Below, one piece after another: positions 1 through 8,103 of a DNA stretch of 64,000 nucleotides. This DNA is from Dermacentor variabilis (taxonomy: Eukaryota; Arthropoda; Arachnida; Ixodida; Ixodidae), in contig NW_027460412.1 of NCBI RefSeq assembly GCF_050947875.1, forward strand, positions 496,001 through 560,000, written 5' to 3'. The notes under the pieces were generated by a model. The model made no database searches. It had not been told where the DNA came from and saw nothing but the letters and a program-made list of their open reading frames with translations. Both the position numbers and the translations under genes were made by a program. How positions within the stretch are numbered: position 1 is the stretch's first letter; each line of letters opens with the position of its first letter.

Positions 1-726
1 AGCACGATTAATTTGCATGCATATCTTGTGGTTTTGCAGAAAAGAACGTCCGCGTCTACCAAAAGATGCATGTGCATGCTTAACATGTGGTTTGGCACAA
101 ATCCCTGCGCGGGTGCTAAAAAGAGCAGCATGGGCGTGCTTAGCATGTCGGTTGGTAGACATCCACGCGCGCGTTCTGCCAAAAGCACCATTTGCATGCA
201 TATCTTGTGGTTTTGCAGAAAACAACGTCCGCGTCTACCAAAAGATGCATGTGCATGCTTATCAAGTGGTTTGGCACAAATCCATGCGCGGGTGCTAAAA
301 AAAGCAGCATGGGCGTGCCTAGCACGTCATTTGGCAGAAATGCACGTGCTCGTTCTGCCAAAAGCACCATTTGCATATATAGCTTGTGGTTTTGCAGAAA
401 ACAACGTCCGGGTCTACCAAAAGATGCATGTGCATGCTTAAAAAGTGGTTTGGCAGAAATCAATGCGCGGGTGCTAAAAAGAGCACCATGGGCGTGCTTA
501 GCACGTCCTTTGGTAGAAATCCACGTGCGCGTTCTGCCAAAAGCACCATTTGCATGCATATCTTGTGGTTTTGCAGAAAACAACGTCCGCGTCTACCGAA
601 AGATGCATGTACATGCTTAACAAGTGGTTTGGCACAAATCCATGCGCGGGTGCTAAAAAGAGCAGCATGGGCGTGCTTAGAACGTCGTTTGGTAGAAATC
701 CACGTGCGCGTTCTGCCAAAAGCACC

Positions 727-734
727 ATTTGCAT
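727..734 (+). promoter_or_regulatory. Octamer-like motif ATTTGCAT, one per typical monomer
   Basis: ATTTGCAT is the reverse complement of the POU-domain octamer ATGCAAAT. It recurs at the start of subunit A in most monomers, and this copy is given as an example. It is lost in variants that read ATTAGCATGC or TTCCATGC. Whether any protein binds it is unknown; only the match to a known motif is visible. Confidence 0.35.
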
Positions 735-783
735 GCATATCTTGTGGTTTTGCAGAAAACAACGTCCACGTCTACCAAAAGAT
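731..783 (+). repeat. Satellite subunit A (53 bp)
   Basis: This is the shortest of the three subunits. It starts GCATGCATATCTTGTGG and ends in CCAAAAGAT. It aligns with B through GTGGTTTNGCANAAA and the A-rich end, and it lacks several bases of the TTAACAA segment. Confidence 0.65.
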
Positions 784-843
784 GCATGTGCATGCTTAAC
801 AAGTGGTTTGGCACAAATCCATGCGCGGGTGCTAGAAAGAGCA
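784..843 (+). repeat. Satellite subunit B (60 bp)
   Basis: It starts GCATGTGCATGCTTAACAAG and ends in AAAGAGCA. It is the closest relative of subunit C. The TAA inside CTTAACAAG supplies the one regular plus-strand stop of each monomer. Confidence 0.75.
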
Positions 844-909
844 GCATGGGCGTGCTTAGCACGTCGTTTGGTAGAAATCCACGTGCGCGCTCTCCCAAAA
901 GCACTATTT
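844..909 (+). repeat. Satellite subunit C (66 bp)
   Basis: It starts GCATGGGCGTGCTTAGCACG and carries AAATCCACGTGCGCG. It aligns base for base with B over most of its length, plus a short extra segment before the next GCATGC. The retrotransposon was inserted in a copy of this subunit. Confidence 0.75.
880..885 (+). promoter_or_regulatory. E-box CACGTG, one per typical monomer
   Basis: The palindrome CACGTG lies in CCACGTGCGCG of subunit C in most monomers. It matches the core site of Myc/USF-type bHLH proteins. Some copies read CATGTG or CGCGTG instead. Function is not shown. Confidence 0.3.
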
Positions 910-1088
910 GCATGCATACCTTGTGGTTTTGCAGAAAACAACGTCAGCGTCTACCAAAATATGCATGTGCATGCTAAACAAGTGGTTTGGCACAAATCCA
1001 TGCGCGGGTGCTAAAAAGAGCAGCATAGGCGTGCTTAGCACATCGCTTGGTAGAAATTCACGTGCGCGTTCTGCCAAAAGCACCATTT

Positions 1089-1263
1089 GCATGCACATCT
1101 TCTGGTTTTGCAGAAAACAACGTCCGCGTCTACCAAAGATACATGTGCACGCTTAAGTGGTTTGGCAGAAATCAATGCGCGGGTGCTAAAAAGAGCACCA
1201 TGGGCGTGCTTAGCACGTCCTTTGGTAGAAATCCACGTGCGCGTTCTGCCAAAAGCACCATTT
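1089..1263 (+). repeat. 175-bp monomer variant (CATCTTCTGG / AAATCAATGCG type)
   Basis: This variant has CATCTTCTGG in subunit A. It loses one A in CCAAAGATACATG and three bases in CTTAAGTGG, and it has AAATCAATGCG and GAGCACCATGG downstream. It is 175 bp long instead of 179. It recurs near 2.88, 12.65, 14.98, 18.56, 22.68, 25.01, 26.81, 29.49, 30.56, 32.34, 34.13, 36.27, 38.41, 40.91, 44.47, 48.05, 48.94, 52.5, 54.48, 56.63, 58.95 and 62.5 kb. It is therefore a good landmark for higher-order units. Confidence 0.85.
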
Positions 1264-1621
1264 GCATGCATATCTTGCGGTTTTGCAGAAAACAACGTCC
1301 GCGTCTACCAAAAGATGCATGTACATGCTTAACAAGTGGTTTGGCACAAATCCATGCGCGGGTGCTAAAAAGAGCAGCATGGGCGTGCTTAGAACGTCGT
1401 TTGGTAGAAATCCACGTGCGCGTTCTGCCAAAAGCACCATTTGCATGCATATCTTGTGGTTTTGCAGAAAACAACGTCCACGTCTACCAAAAGATGCATG
1501 TGCATGCTTAACAACTGGTTTGGCACAAATCCATGCGCGGGTGCTAGAAAGAGCAGCATGGGCGTGCTTAGCACGTCGTTTGGTAGAAATCCACGTGCGC
1601 GCTCTCCCAAAAGCACTATTT

Positions 1622-1804
1622 GCATGCATACCTTGTGGTTTTGCAGAAAACAACGTCAGCGTCTACCAAAATATGCATGTGCATGCTAAACAAGTGGTTT
1701 GGCACAAATCCATGCGCGGGTGCTAAAAAGAGCAGCATGGGCGTGCTTAACACATCGTTTGGTAGAAATTCACGTGCGCGTTCTGCCAAAAGCACCATTT
1801 ATTT
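1622..1804 (+). repeat. 183-bp monomer variant (ATTTATTTGCATGC type)
   Basis: Four extra bases before GCATGC make this monomer 183 bp. The same form recurs near 13.37, 15.69, 19.27, 21.07, 23.40 and 25.73 kb and was not seen after about 26 kb. It is diagnostic of HOR family I. Confidence 0.8.
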
Positions 1805-2162
1805 GCATGCACATCTTGTGGTTTTGGAGAAAACAACGTCCGCATCTACCAAAAGATGCATGTGCATGCTTAACAAGTGGTTTGGCACAAATCCATGCGC
1901 GGGTGCTAAAAAGAGCAGCGTGGCCGTGCTTAGCACGTCGTTTGGTAGAAATCCACGTGCGCGTTCTGCTAAAAGCACAATTTGCATGCATATCTTGTGG
2001 TTTTGCAGAAAACAACGTCTGTGTCTACCAAAAGATGCATGTGCATGCTTAACAAGTGGTTTGGCACAAATGCATGCGCGGGTGCTAAAAAGAGCAGCAT
2101 GGGTGTGCTTAGCAACTCGTTTGGTAGAAATCCACGTGCGCGTTCTGCCAAAAGCACCATTT

Positions 2163-2345
2163 GCATGCATACCTTGTGGTTTTGCAGAAAACAACGTCCG
2201 CGTCTACCAAAACATGCATGTGCATGCTTAACAAGTGGTTTGGCACAAATCCATGCGCGGGTGCTAAAAAGAGCAGCATGGGCGTGCTTAGCACGTCGTT
2301 TGGTAGAAATCCACGTGCGCGTTCTGCCAAAAGCACGATTAATTT
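2163..2345 (+). repeat. 183-bp monomer variant (CACGATTAATTTGCATGC type)
   Basis: CACCATT is replaced by CACGATTAATT, which adds four bases. Copies occur at the window start and near 5.39, 5.93, 11.76, 14.09, 16.24, 17.67, 19.99, 21.79, 23.94, 26.27, 30.19, 31.80, 33.59 and 53.76 kb. A related form, CACGATTATATTCC, occurs near 46.07, 50.54, 53.94 and 54.84 kb. Confidence 0.8.
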
Positions 2346-5300
2346 GCATGCATATCTTGTGGTTTTGCAGAAAAGAACGTCCGCGTCTACCAAAAGATGC
2401 ATGTGCATGCTTAACATGTGGTTTGGCACAAATTCATGCGCGGGTGCTAAAAAGAGCAGCATGGGCGTGCTTAGCAAGTCGTTTGGTAGAAATCCACGTG
2501 CGCGTTCTGCCAAAAGCACTATTTGCATGCATATCTTGTGGTTTTGCAGAAAACAACGTCCGCGTCTACCAAACGATGCATGTGCATGCTTAACAAGTGG
2601 TTTGGCATAAATCCATGCGCGGGTGCTAAAAAAAGCAGCATGGGCGTGCCTAGCACGTCGTTTGGTAGAAATGCACGTGCGCGTTCTGCCAAAAGCACCA
2701 TTTGCATATATAGCGTGTGGTTTCGCAGAAAACAACGTCCGGGTCTACCAAAAGATGCATGTGCATGCTTAAAAAGTGTTTTGGCAGAAATCCATGCGCG
2801 GGTGCTAAAAAGAGCAGCATGGGCGTGCTTAGCACGTCGTTTGGAAGTAATCCACGTGCGCGTTCTGCCAAAAGCACCATTTGCATGCACATCTTCTGGT
2901 TTTGCAGAAAACAACGTCCGCGTCTACCAAAGTTACATGTGCACGCTTAAGTGATTTGGCAGAAATCAATGCGCGGGTGCTAAAAAGAGCACCATGGGCG
3001 TGCTTAGCACGTCCTTTGGTAGAAATCTACGTGCGCGTTCTGCCAAAACCACCATTTGCATGCATATCTTGTGGTTTTGCAGAAAACAACGTCCGCGTCT
3101 ACCAGAAGATACATGTGCATGCTTAACAAGTGGTTTGGCACAAATCCATGCGCGGGTGCTAAAAAGAGCAGCATGGGCATCCTTAGCACGTCATTTGGTA
3201 GAAATCCACGTGCCCGTTCTGCCAAAAGCACCATTTGCATGCATACCTTGTGGTTTTGGAGAAAACAACGTCCGCGTCTACCAAAAGATGCATGTGCACG
3301 CTTAACAAGTGGTTGGGCACAAATCCATGCGCGGGTGCTAAAAAGAGCAGCATGGGCATCCTTAGCACGTTGTTTGGTAGAAATCCACGTGCGCGTTCTG
3401 CCAAAACCACCATTTGCATGCATACCTTGTGGTTTTGCAGAAAACAACGTCCGCGTCTACCAAAAGATACATGTGCTTGCTTAACAAGTGGATTGGCACA
3501 AATCCATGCGCGGGTACTAAAAAGAGCAGCATGGGCGCGCTTAGCACGTCATTTGGAAGAAATCCACGTGCCCGTTCTGCCAAAAGCACCATTTGCATGC
3601 ATACCTTGTGGTTTTGGAGAAAAGAACATCCGCGTCTACCAAAAGATGCATGTGCATGCTTAACAAGTGGTTTGGCACAAATCCATGCGCGGTTGCTAAA
3701 AAGAGCAGCATAGGCGTGTTTAGCACGTCGTTTGGTAGAAATCCACGTGCGCGTTCTGCCAAAAGCACCATTTGCATGCATATCTTGTGGTTTTGCAGAA
3801 AACAATGTCCGCAGCTACCAAAAGATGCATATGCATGCTTAACAAGTTGTTTGGCACAAATCCATGCGCGGGTGCTAAAAAGAGCAGCATGGGCGTGCTT
3901 ATCACGTCGTTTGGTAGAAATCCACGTGCGCGTTCTGCCAAAAGCAACATTTGCATGCATATCTTGTGGTTTTGCAGAAAACAACGTCAGCGTCTACCAA
4001 AAGATGCATGTGCATGCTTAACAAGTGGTTTGGCACAAATCCATGCGCGGGTGCTAAAAAGAGCAGCATGAGCGTGCTTAGCACGTCGTTTGGTAGAAAT
4101 CCACGTGCGCGTTTTGCCAAAAGCACCATTTGCATGCACATCTTCTGGTTTTGGAGAAAACAACGTCCGCGTCTACCAAAATAAGCATGTGCATGCTTAA
4201 CAAATGGTTTGGCACAAATCCATGCGCGGGTGGTAAAAAGAGCAGCATGGCAGTGCTTAGCGCGTCGTTTGGTAGAAATCCACGTGCACGTTCTACCAAA
4301 AGCACCATTTGCATGCATATCTTGTGGTTTTGCAGAAAACAACGTCCGCGTCTACCAAAAGATGCATGTGCATGCTTAACAAGTGGTTTGGCACAAATCC
4401 ATGCGCGGGTGCTAAAAAAAGCAGCATGGGCGTGCCTAGCAAGTCGTTTGATAGAAATGCACGTGCGCGTTCTGCCAAAAGCACCATTTGCATATATAGC
4501 TTGTGGTTTCGGAGAAAACAACGTCCGGGTCTACCAAAAGATGCATGTGCATGCTTAAAAAGTGTTTTGGCACAAATCCATGCGCGGGTGCTAAAAAGAG
4601 CAGCATGGGCGTGCTTAGCACGTCATTTGGTAGAAATCCACGTGCCCGTTCTGCCAAAAGCACCATTTGCATGCATATCTTGTGGTTTTGCAGAAAACAG
4701 TGTCCGCGTCTACCAAAAGATGCATGTGCAGGCTTAACAAGTGGTTTGGCACAAATCCATGAGCGATTGCTAAAAAGAGCAGCATAGGCGTGTTTAGCGC
4801 GTCGTTTGGTAGAAATCCACGTGCGCGTTCTGCCAAAAGCACCATTTGCATGCATATCTTGTGGTTTTGCAGAAAAGAACGTCCGCGTCTACCAAAAGAT
4901 GCATGTGCATGCTTAACAAGTGGTTTGGCACAAATCCTTGCGCGGGTGCTAAAAAGAGCAGCATGGGCGTGCTTAGCACGTCATTTGGTAGAAATCCTAT
5001 TGGCCGTTCTGCCAAAAGCACATTTGCATGCATACCTTGTGGTTTTGGAGAAAACAACGTCCGCGTCTACCAAAATAAGCATGTGCATGCTTAACAAGTG
5101 GTTTGGCACAAATCCATGCGCGGGTGCTAAAAAGAGCAGCATGGCAGTGCTTAGCGCGTCGTTTGGTAGAAATCGACGTGCACGTTCTGCCAAAATCACC
5201 ATTTGCATGCACATCTTTAGGTTTTGCAGAAAACAACGTCCGCGTCTACCAAAAGATGCATGTGCATGCTTAACAAGTGGTTTGGCACAAATCCATGCGC

Positions 5301-5566
5301 GGGTGCTAAAAAGAGCAGCATGGGCGTTCTTAGCACGTCGTTTGGTAGAAATCCACGTGCGCGTTCTGCCAAAAGCACGATTAATTTGCATGCATATCTT
5401 GTGGTTTTGCAAAAAAGAACGTCCGCGTCTACCAAAAGATGCATGTGCATGCTTAACATGTGGTTTGGCACAAATCCATGCGCGGGTGCTAAAAAGAGCA
5501 GCATGGGCGTGCTTAGCAAGTCGTTTGGTAGAAATCCACGTGCGCGTTCTGCCAAAAGCACCATTA

Positions 5567-5741
5567 GCATGCATATCTTGTGGTTTTGCAGAAAACAACG
5601 TCCGCGTCTACCAAAAGATGCATGTGCATGCTTAAAACTGGTTTGGCACAAATCCATGCGCTGCTCAAAAAAGCAGCATGGGCGTGCCTAGCACGTCGTT
5701 TGGTAGAAATGCACGTGCGCGTTCTGCCAAAAGGACCATTT
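5567..5741 (+). repeat. 175-bp monomer variant (GCGCTGCTCAAAAAAGC type)
   Basis: CTTAACAAGTGG is shortened to CTTAAAACTGG or CTTAAAAGTGG. ATGCGCGGGTGCTAAAAAGAGC is shortened to an ATGCGCTGCTCAAAAAAGC form. Together these remove four bases. Copies recur near 13.8, 19.7, 21.5, 29.9, 31.5, 33.3, 43.7, 45.6, 56.0, 58.1, 60.6 and 61.7 kb, so this variant bridges both HOR families. Confidence 0.75.
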
Positions 5742-6784
5742 GCATATATAGCTTGTGGTTTCGCAGAAAACAACGTCCGCGTCTACCAAAACATGCATGT
5801 GCATACTTAACAAGTGGTTTGGCACAAATCCATGCGCGGGTGCTAAAAAGAGCAGCATGGGCGTGCTTAGCACGTCGTTTGGTAGAAATCCACGTGCGCG
5901 TTCTGCCAAAAGCACGATTAATTTGCATGCATATCTTGTGGTTTTGCAGAAAAGAACGTCCGCGTCTACCAAAAGATGCATGTGCGTGCTTAACATGTGG
6001 TTTGGCACAAATCCCTGCGCGGGTGCTAAAAAGAGCAGCATGGGCGTGCTTAGCATGTCGTTTGGTAGAAATCCACGCGCGCGTTCTCCCAAAGGCACCA
6101 TTTGCATGCATATCTTGTGGTTTTGCAGAAAACAACGTCCGCGTCTATCAAAAGATGCATGTGCATGCTTAACAAGTGGTTTGGCACAAATCCATGCGCG
6201 GGTGCTAAAAAAAGCAGCATGGGCGTGCCTAGCACGTCATTTGGTAGAAATGCACGTGCGCGTTCTGCCAAAAGCACCATTTGCATATATAGCTTGTGGT
6301 TTCGCAGAAAACAACGTCCGGGTCTACCAAAAGATGCATGTGCATGCTTAAAAAGTGTTTTGGCACAAATCCCTGCGCGCGTGCTAAAAAGAGCAGCATG
6401 GGCGTGCTTAGCACGTCCTTTGGTAGAAATCCACGTGCGCGTTCTGCCAAAAGCACCATTTGCATGCATATCTTGTGGTTTTGCAGAAAACAACGTCCGC
6501 GTCTACCAAAAGATGCATGTACATGCTTAACAAGTGGTTTGGCACAAATCCATGCGCGGGTGCTAAAAAGAGCAGCATGGGCGAGCTTAGAACGTCGTTT
6601 GGTAGAAATCCACGTGCGCGTTCTGCCAAAAGCACCATTTGCTTGCATATCTTGTGGTTTTGCAGAAAAGAACGTCCGCGTCTACCAAAATATGCATGTG
6701 CATGCTTAAAAAGTGGTTTGGCACAAATTCATGCGCGGGTGCTAAAAAGAGCAGCATGGGCGTCCTTAGCACGTTGTTTGGTAG

Positions 6785-6984
6785 ATTGCAGATTGCCGCT
6801 GATAGCAAGATTGCCGCTGATAGCGGCAATCTGCAAGATTGCCGCTATCACCAGTAGTCCCGATGTTCTGCTACGAGATCCTGCAAACGACACGCCGCAC
6901 AGGCTCCTACCGCGATCGAGCAGCGCCCAAACCGACAGTGGTGTTCCATCTGCGCCTGCGCAGGGATGCGCTGCTGTTCCGGAG
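6785..6984 (+). other. Retrotransposon 5' leader
   Basis: This is the non-satellite sequence before the first in-frame ATG of ORF1. It begins with the hairpin-forming repeats at 6786-6850 and continues without a recognised promoter motif. CR1-type elements usually carry an internal promoter here, but none can be pointed to. The reading frame of ORF1 happens to stay open through the leader and back into the satellite to about 6460. Confidence 0.6.
6786..6850 (+). repeat. Short repeats forming a hairpin at the retrotransposon 5' end
   Basis: GATTGCCGCTGATAGC occurs at 6791-6806 and 6809-6824, with a shortened third copy from 6837 (GATTGCCGCTATCA). TTGCAGATTGCCGCT at 6786-6800 is a perfect inverted match to AGCGGCAATCTGCAA at 6822-6836. 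A second, tighter hairpin pairs 6809-6818 with 6822-6831 around a three-base loop. It may be a 5' UTR structure in the RNA or a tandem-repeat promoter unit. Only the pairing is certain. Confidence 0.8.
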
Positions 6985-8103
6985 ATGGATTTTCCGTCCA
7001 TCAGCGTGCCTATGAACAACTATCTCAACCGCACACGTCATGGTACAAAGGTGGCGCTGGCAGCATGGATGCCCAAGGCTATAAGAGCAGCTCCGTGGGA
7101 TCACTACTTCAGTGGGTCCGGTGGCGGCATGGCGAACGCCCGTTTCAAGCACGTCTGTTTCATCTTGCAGGTAGCATACAATTGTAAATGTTACAGAAGT
7201 GATAATCGTTGTTTGCTGCTGCTGCCGGACCCTCTGAATTGTACTGCCGTTTTGAAAGAATTGGTGCATTGCCTAAAAATGTCATTGCTGTTACTTTGCG
7301 GTGACGTTGAGACCAATCCTGGACCAAATGTGGACGAAATGCTGTCGCAACTGCTGGATGGGCAGGCCCGCATCAGCCAAGATATAGCTAGCCTATCTGA
7401 AACAGTTGCATCCTTTGATAGTCGTCTAAAAAATGTTGAGCAAATGGCGGCGACTATGTCAAACATTGCACCACGTGTAAGCGAACTGGAGCACACCGTC
7501 GGTGCGCTTCAAAAACTAGTAGACAAGCTAGATCGTCAGAACGATGACTTAGAAAATCGACTCCGAAAAAACAATTTGGTTATTCATGGCTTGCGTGAGA
7601 AGCCTTCCGAGTCGGCTGATGATCTGCTTAAATCTGTATTGGAACTTGTATCAGTTAAACTCGGTGTAAAATGTGACGACATAGAGCGTTGCCACAGGCT
7701 TGGAGTTGAAAGAAAGGATAAACCTCGGCCAGTAATCATTAAATTACTGGATTTCAGAACAAAGGTTGCTATATTGAACAACGCCCGGAAACTTAAGGGG
7801 ACTAATATATACATAAACGAGGACTACTCTGCACGTGTACGGATGGCACGTAGAGCGCTGTGGCAGAATTCGCAAGATATGCGCAAGAATGCTGGTAAAT
7901 ATAGACTTAAACATGACACACTCATGATTGATGGTGTTCGTTACATGTCGGACACTGATAAGAATGTCATTGTTCAGGCTTCAGCGCGCTCGCCTTCAAC
8001 GGTGTCAGCCTCTGTGCCTTCGGCTCCCGTGAAATCGGCTTCTGCAAAAGCAACTGGCAGGAATAGAGCTTCGGCTAATACTGCTTCGGCTCGTGTTGAC
8101 TGA
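6985..8103 (+). CDS. Retrotransposon ORF1 protein: 2A-like motif, coiled coil, RRM-like domain
   Basis: The predicted protein is 372 aa from ATG 6985, which has G at -3 and G at +4 and is the first ATG in this frame inside the element. ATGs at 7012 and 7279 are alternatives. GDVETNPGP lies at residues 106-114. A heptad-like, Gln/Leu/Glu-rich coiled-coil stretch follows at about 119-192. Then comes an L1-ORF1-type RNA-binding region with NNLVIHGL near residue 196, RCHRLG near 235, and a KLKGTNIYINEDYS segment near 270. The last 40 residues are rich in Ser, Ala and Lys. Proteins of this kind trimerise through the coiled coil and coat the element RNA in the ribonucleoprotein particle. The frame is intact and ends at UGA 8101. 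ORF2 continues in the same frame directly after that stop. The frame is also open upstream into the satellite, but that part is not expected to be native. Confidence 0.85.
   Translation: MDFPSISVPMNNYLNRTRHGTKVALAAWMPKAIRAAPWDHYFSGSGGGMANARFKHVCFILQVAYNCKCYRSDNRCLLLLPDPLNCTAVLKELVHCLKMSLLLLCGDVETNPGPNVDEMLSQLLDGQARISQDIASLSETVASFDSRLKNVEQMAATMSNIAPRVSELEHTVGALQKLVDKLDRQNDDLENRLRKNNLVIHGLREKPSESADDLLKSVLELVSVKLGVKCDDIERCHRLGVERKDKPRPVIIKLLDFRTKVAILNNARKLKGTNIYINEDYSARVRMARRALWQNSQDMRKNAGKYRLKHDTLMIDGVRYMSDTDKNVIVQASARSPSTVSASVPSAPVKSASAKATGRNRASANTASARVD
7279..7326 (+). other. 2A-like ribosome-skipping peptide
   Basis: The sequence encodes MSLLLLCGDVETNPGP, which matches the 2A signature D-V/I-E-x-N-P-G-P preceded by a Leu-rich, Gly-Asp context. 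In 2A peptides the ribosome skips the bond between the last Gly (7321-7323) and Pro (7324-7326). This releases an upstream peptide while translation continues. 2A-like sequences are known in the N-terminal part of some APE-type non-LTR elements. With a start at 6985 the released leader would be about 113 aa, and the coiled-coil protein would begin with Pro. With a start at 7279 the leader would be only about 15 aa, which is short for known active 2As. Activity itself is inferred from the motif. Confidence 0.8.
8101..8103 (+). other. In-frame UGA between ORF1 and ORF2
   Basis: GAC TGA CGC separates ORF1 from the endonuclease. Downstream codons stay in the same frame and the endonuclease fold starts about six codons later. 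No ATG lies between the stop and the conserved LNVNARS motif. UGA followed by C is the stop context most prone to readthrough in eukaryotes. It may be a translational control point or simply a point mutation in a single fused ORF; one copy cannot tell them apart. Confidence 0.6.

Larger units (their letters stand above)
731..909 (+). repeat. Representative 179-bp satellite monomer
   Basis: This copy shows the common monomer from one GCATGCAT to the next. It divides into subunit A (731-783, 53 bp), B (784-843, 60 bp) and C (844-909, 66 bp), and each starts with GCATG. B and C align closely: both read GCATGNGCNTGCTTANCA, then GTNGTTTGGNA, then AAATCCANG, and end in an A-rich AAAGAGCA or AAAAGCA segment. 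A shares GTGGTTTTGCA and the A-rich end but is shorter. The monomer is rich in CpG and contains palindromes such as TGCATGCA and CACGTG. Its phase is arbitrary. Confidence 0.9.
1620..6390 (+). repeat. Segment duplicated at about 25.5-30.7 kb
   Basis: Matching variant strings place this segment against 25,545 onward. The offset is 23,924-23,925 bases for about 1.6-4.1 kb, 24,460 for about 4.1-5.0 kb and 24,274 for about 5.6-6.4 kb. The offset changes are about +3 monomers and -1 monomer, with local mosaic patches. Shared private variants include GGCATAAATCC at 2,602 and 26,527, CCAAACGATG, and TTTGGAAGTAATCC. The downstream copy has no retrotransposon. Confidence 0.75.
1..6784 (+). repeat. Satellite array, block 1 (about 179-bp monomers, HOR family I)
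   Basis: Head-to-tail copies of one monomer of about 179 bp fill this stretch. The GCATGCAT landmark recurs at spacings of 179, with occasional 175 or 183. All copies have the same orientation. The block holds the family I variants: ATTAATTTGCATGC and ATTTATTTGCATGC insertions, the ATATATAGC variant and the CATCTTCTGG 175-bp variant. No host gene is seen. The ORFs that cross it come from the period and rotate frame with each monomer. The block ends inside a monomer, at TTTGGTAG, where the retrotransposon begins. Confidence 0.97.

Noticed and set aside
373..382. TATA-box-like CATATATAGC in variant monomers as a promoter
   Set aside because: It is a two- or three-base variant of GCATGCATATC that recurs with the HOR. 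No initiator, downstream gene or other support is seen.
731..909. CENP-B box (TTCG....A..CGGG pattern) in the monomer
   Set aside because: No monomer form that I read fits the required spacing. TTTCGCAG and GTCCGGG occur in some variants but too far apart. A centromeric role cannot be claimed from this.
1..6784. CRISPR array
   Set aside because: There are no unique spacers. The whole period is repeated, and the context is a eukaryotic satellite with a LINE.
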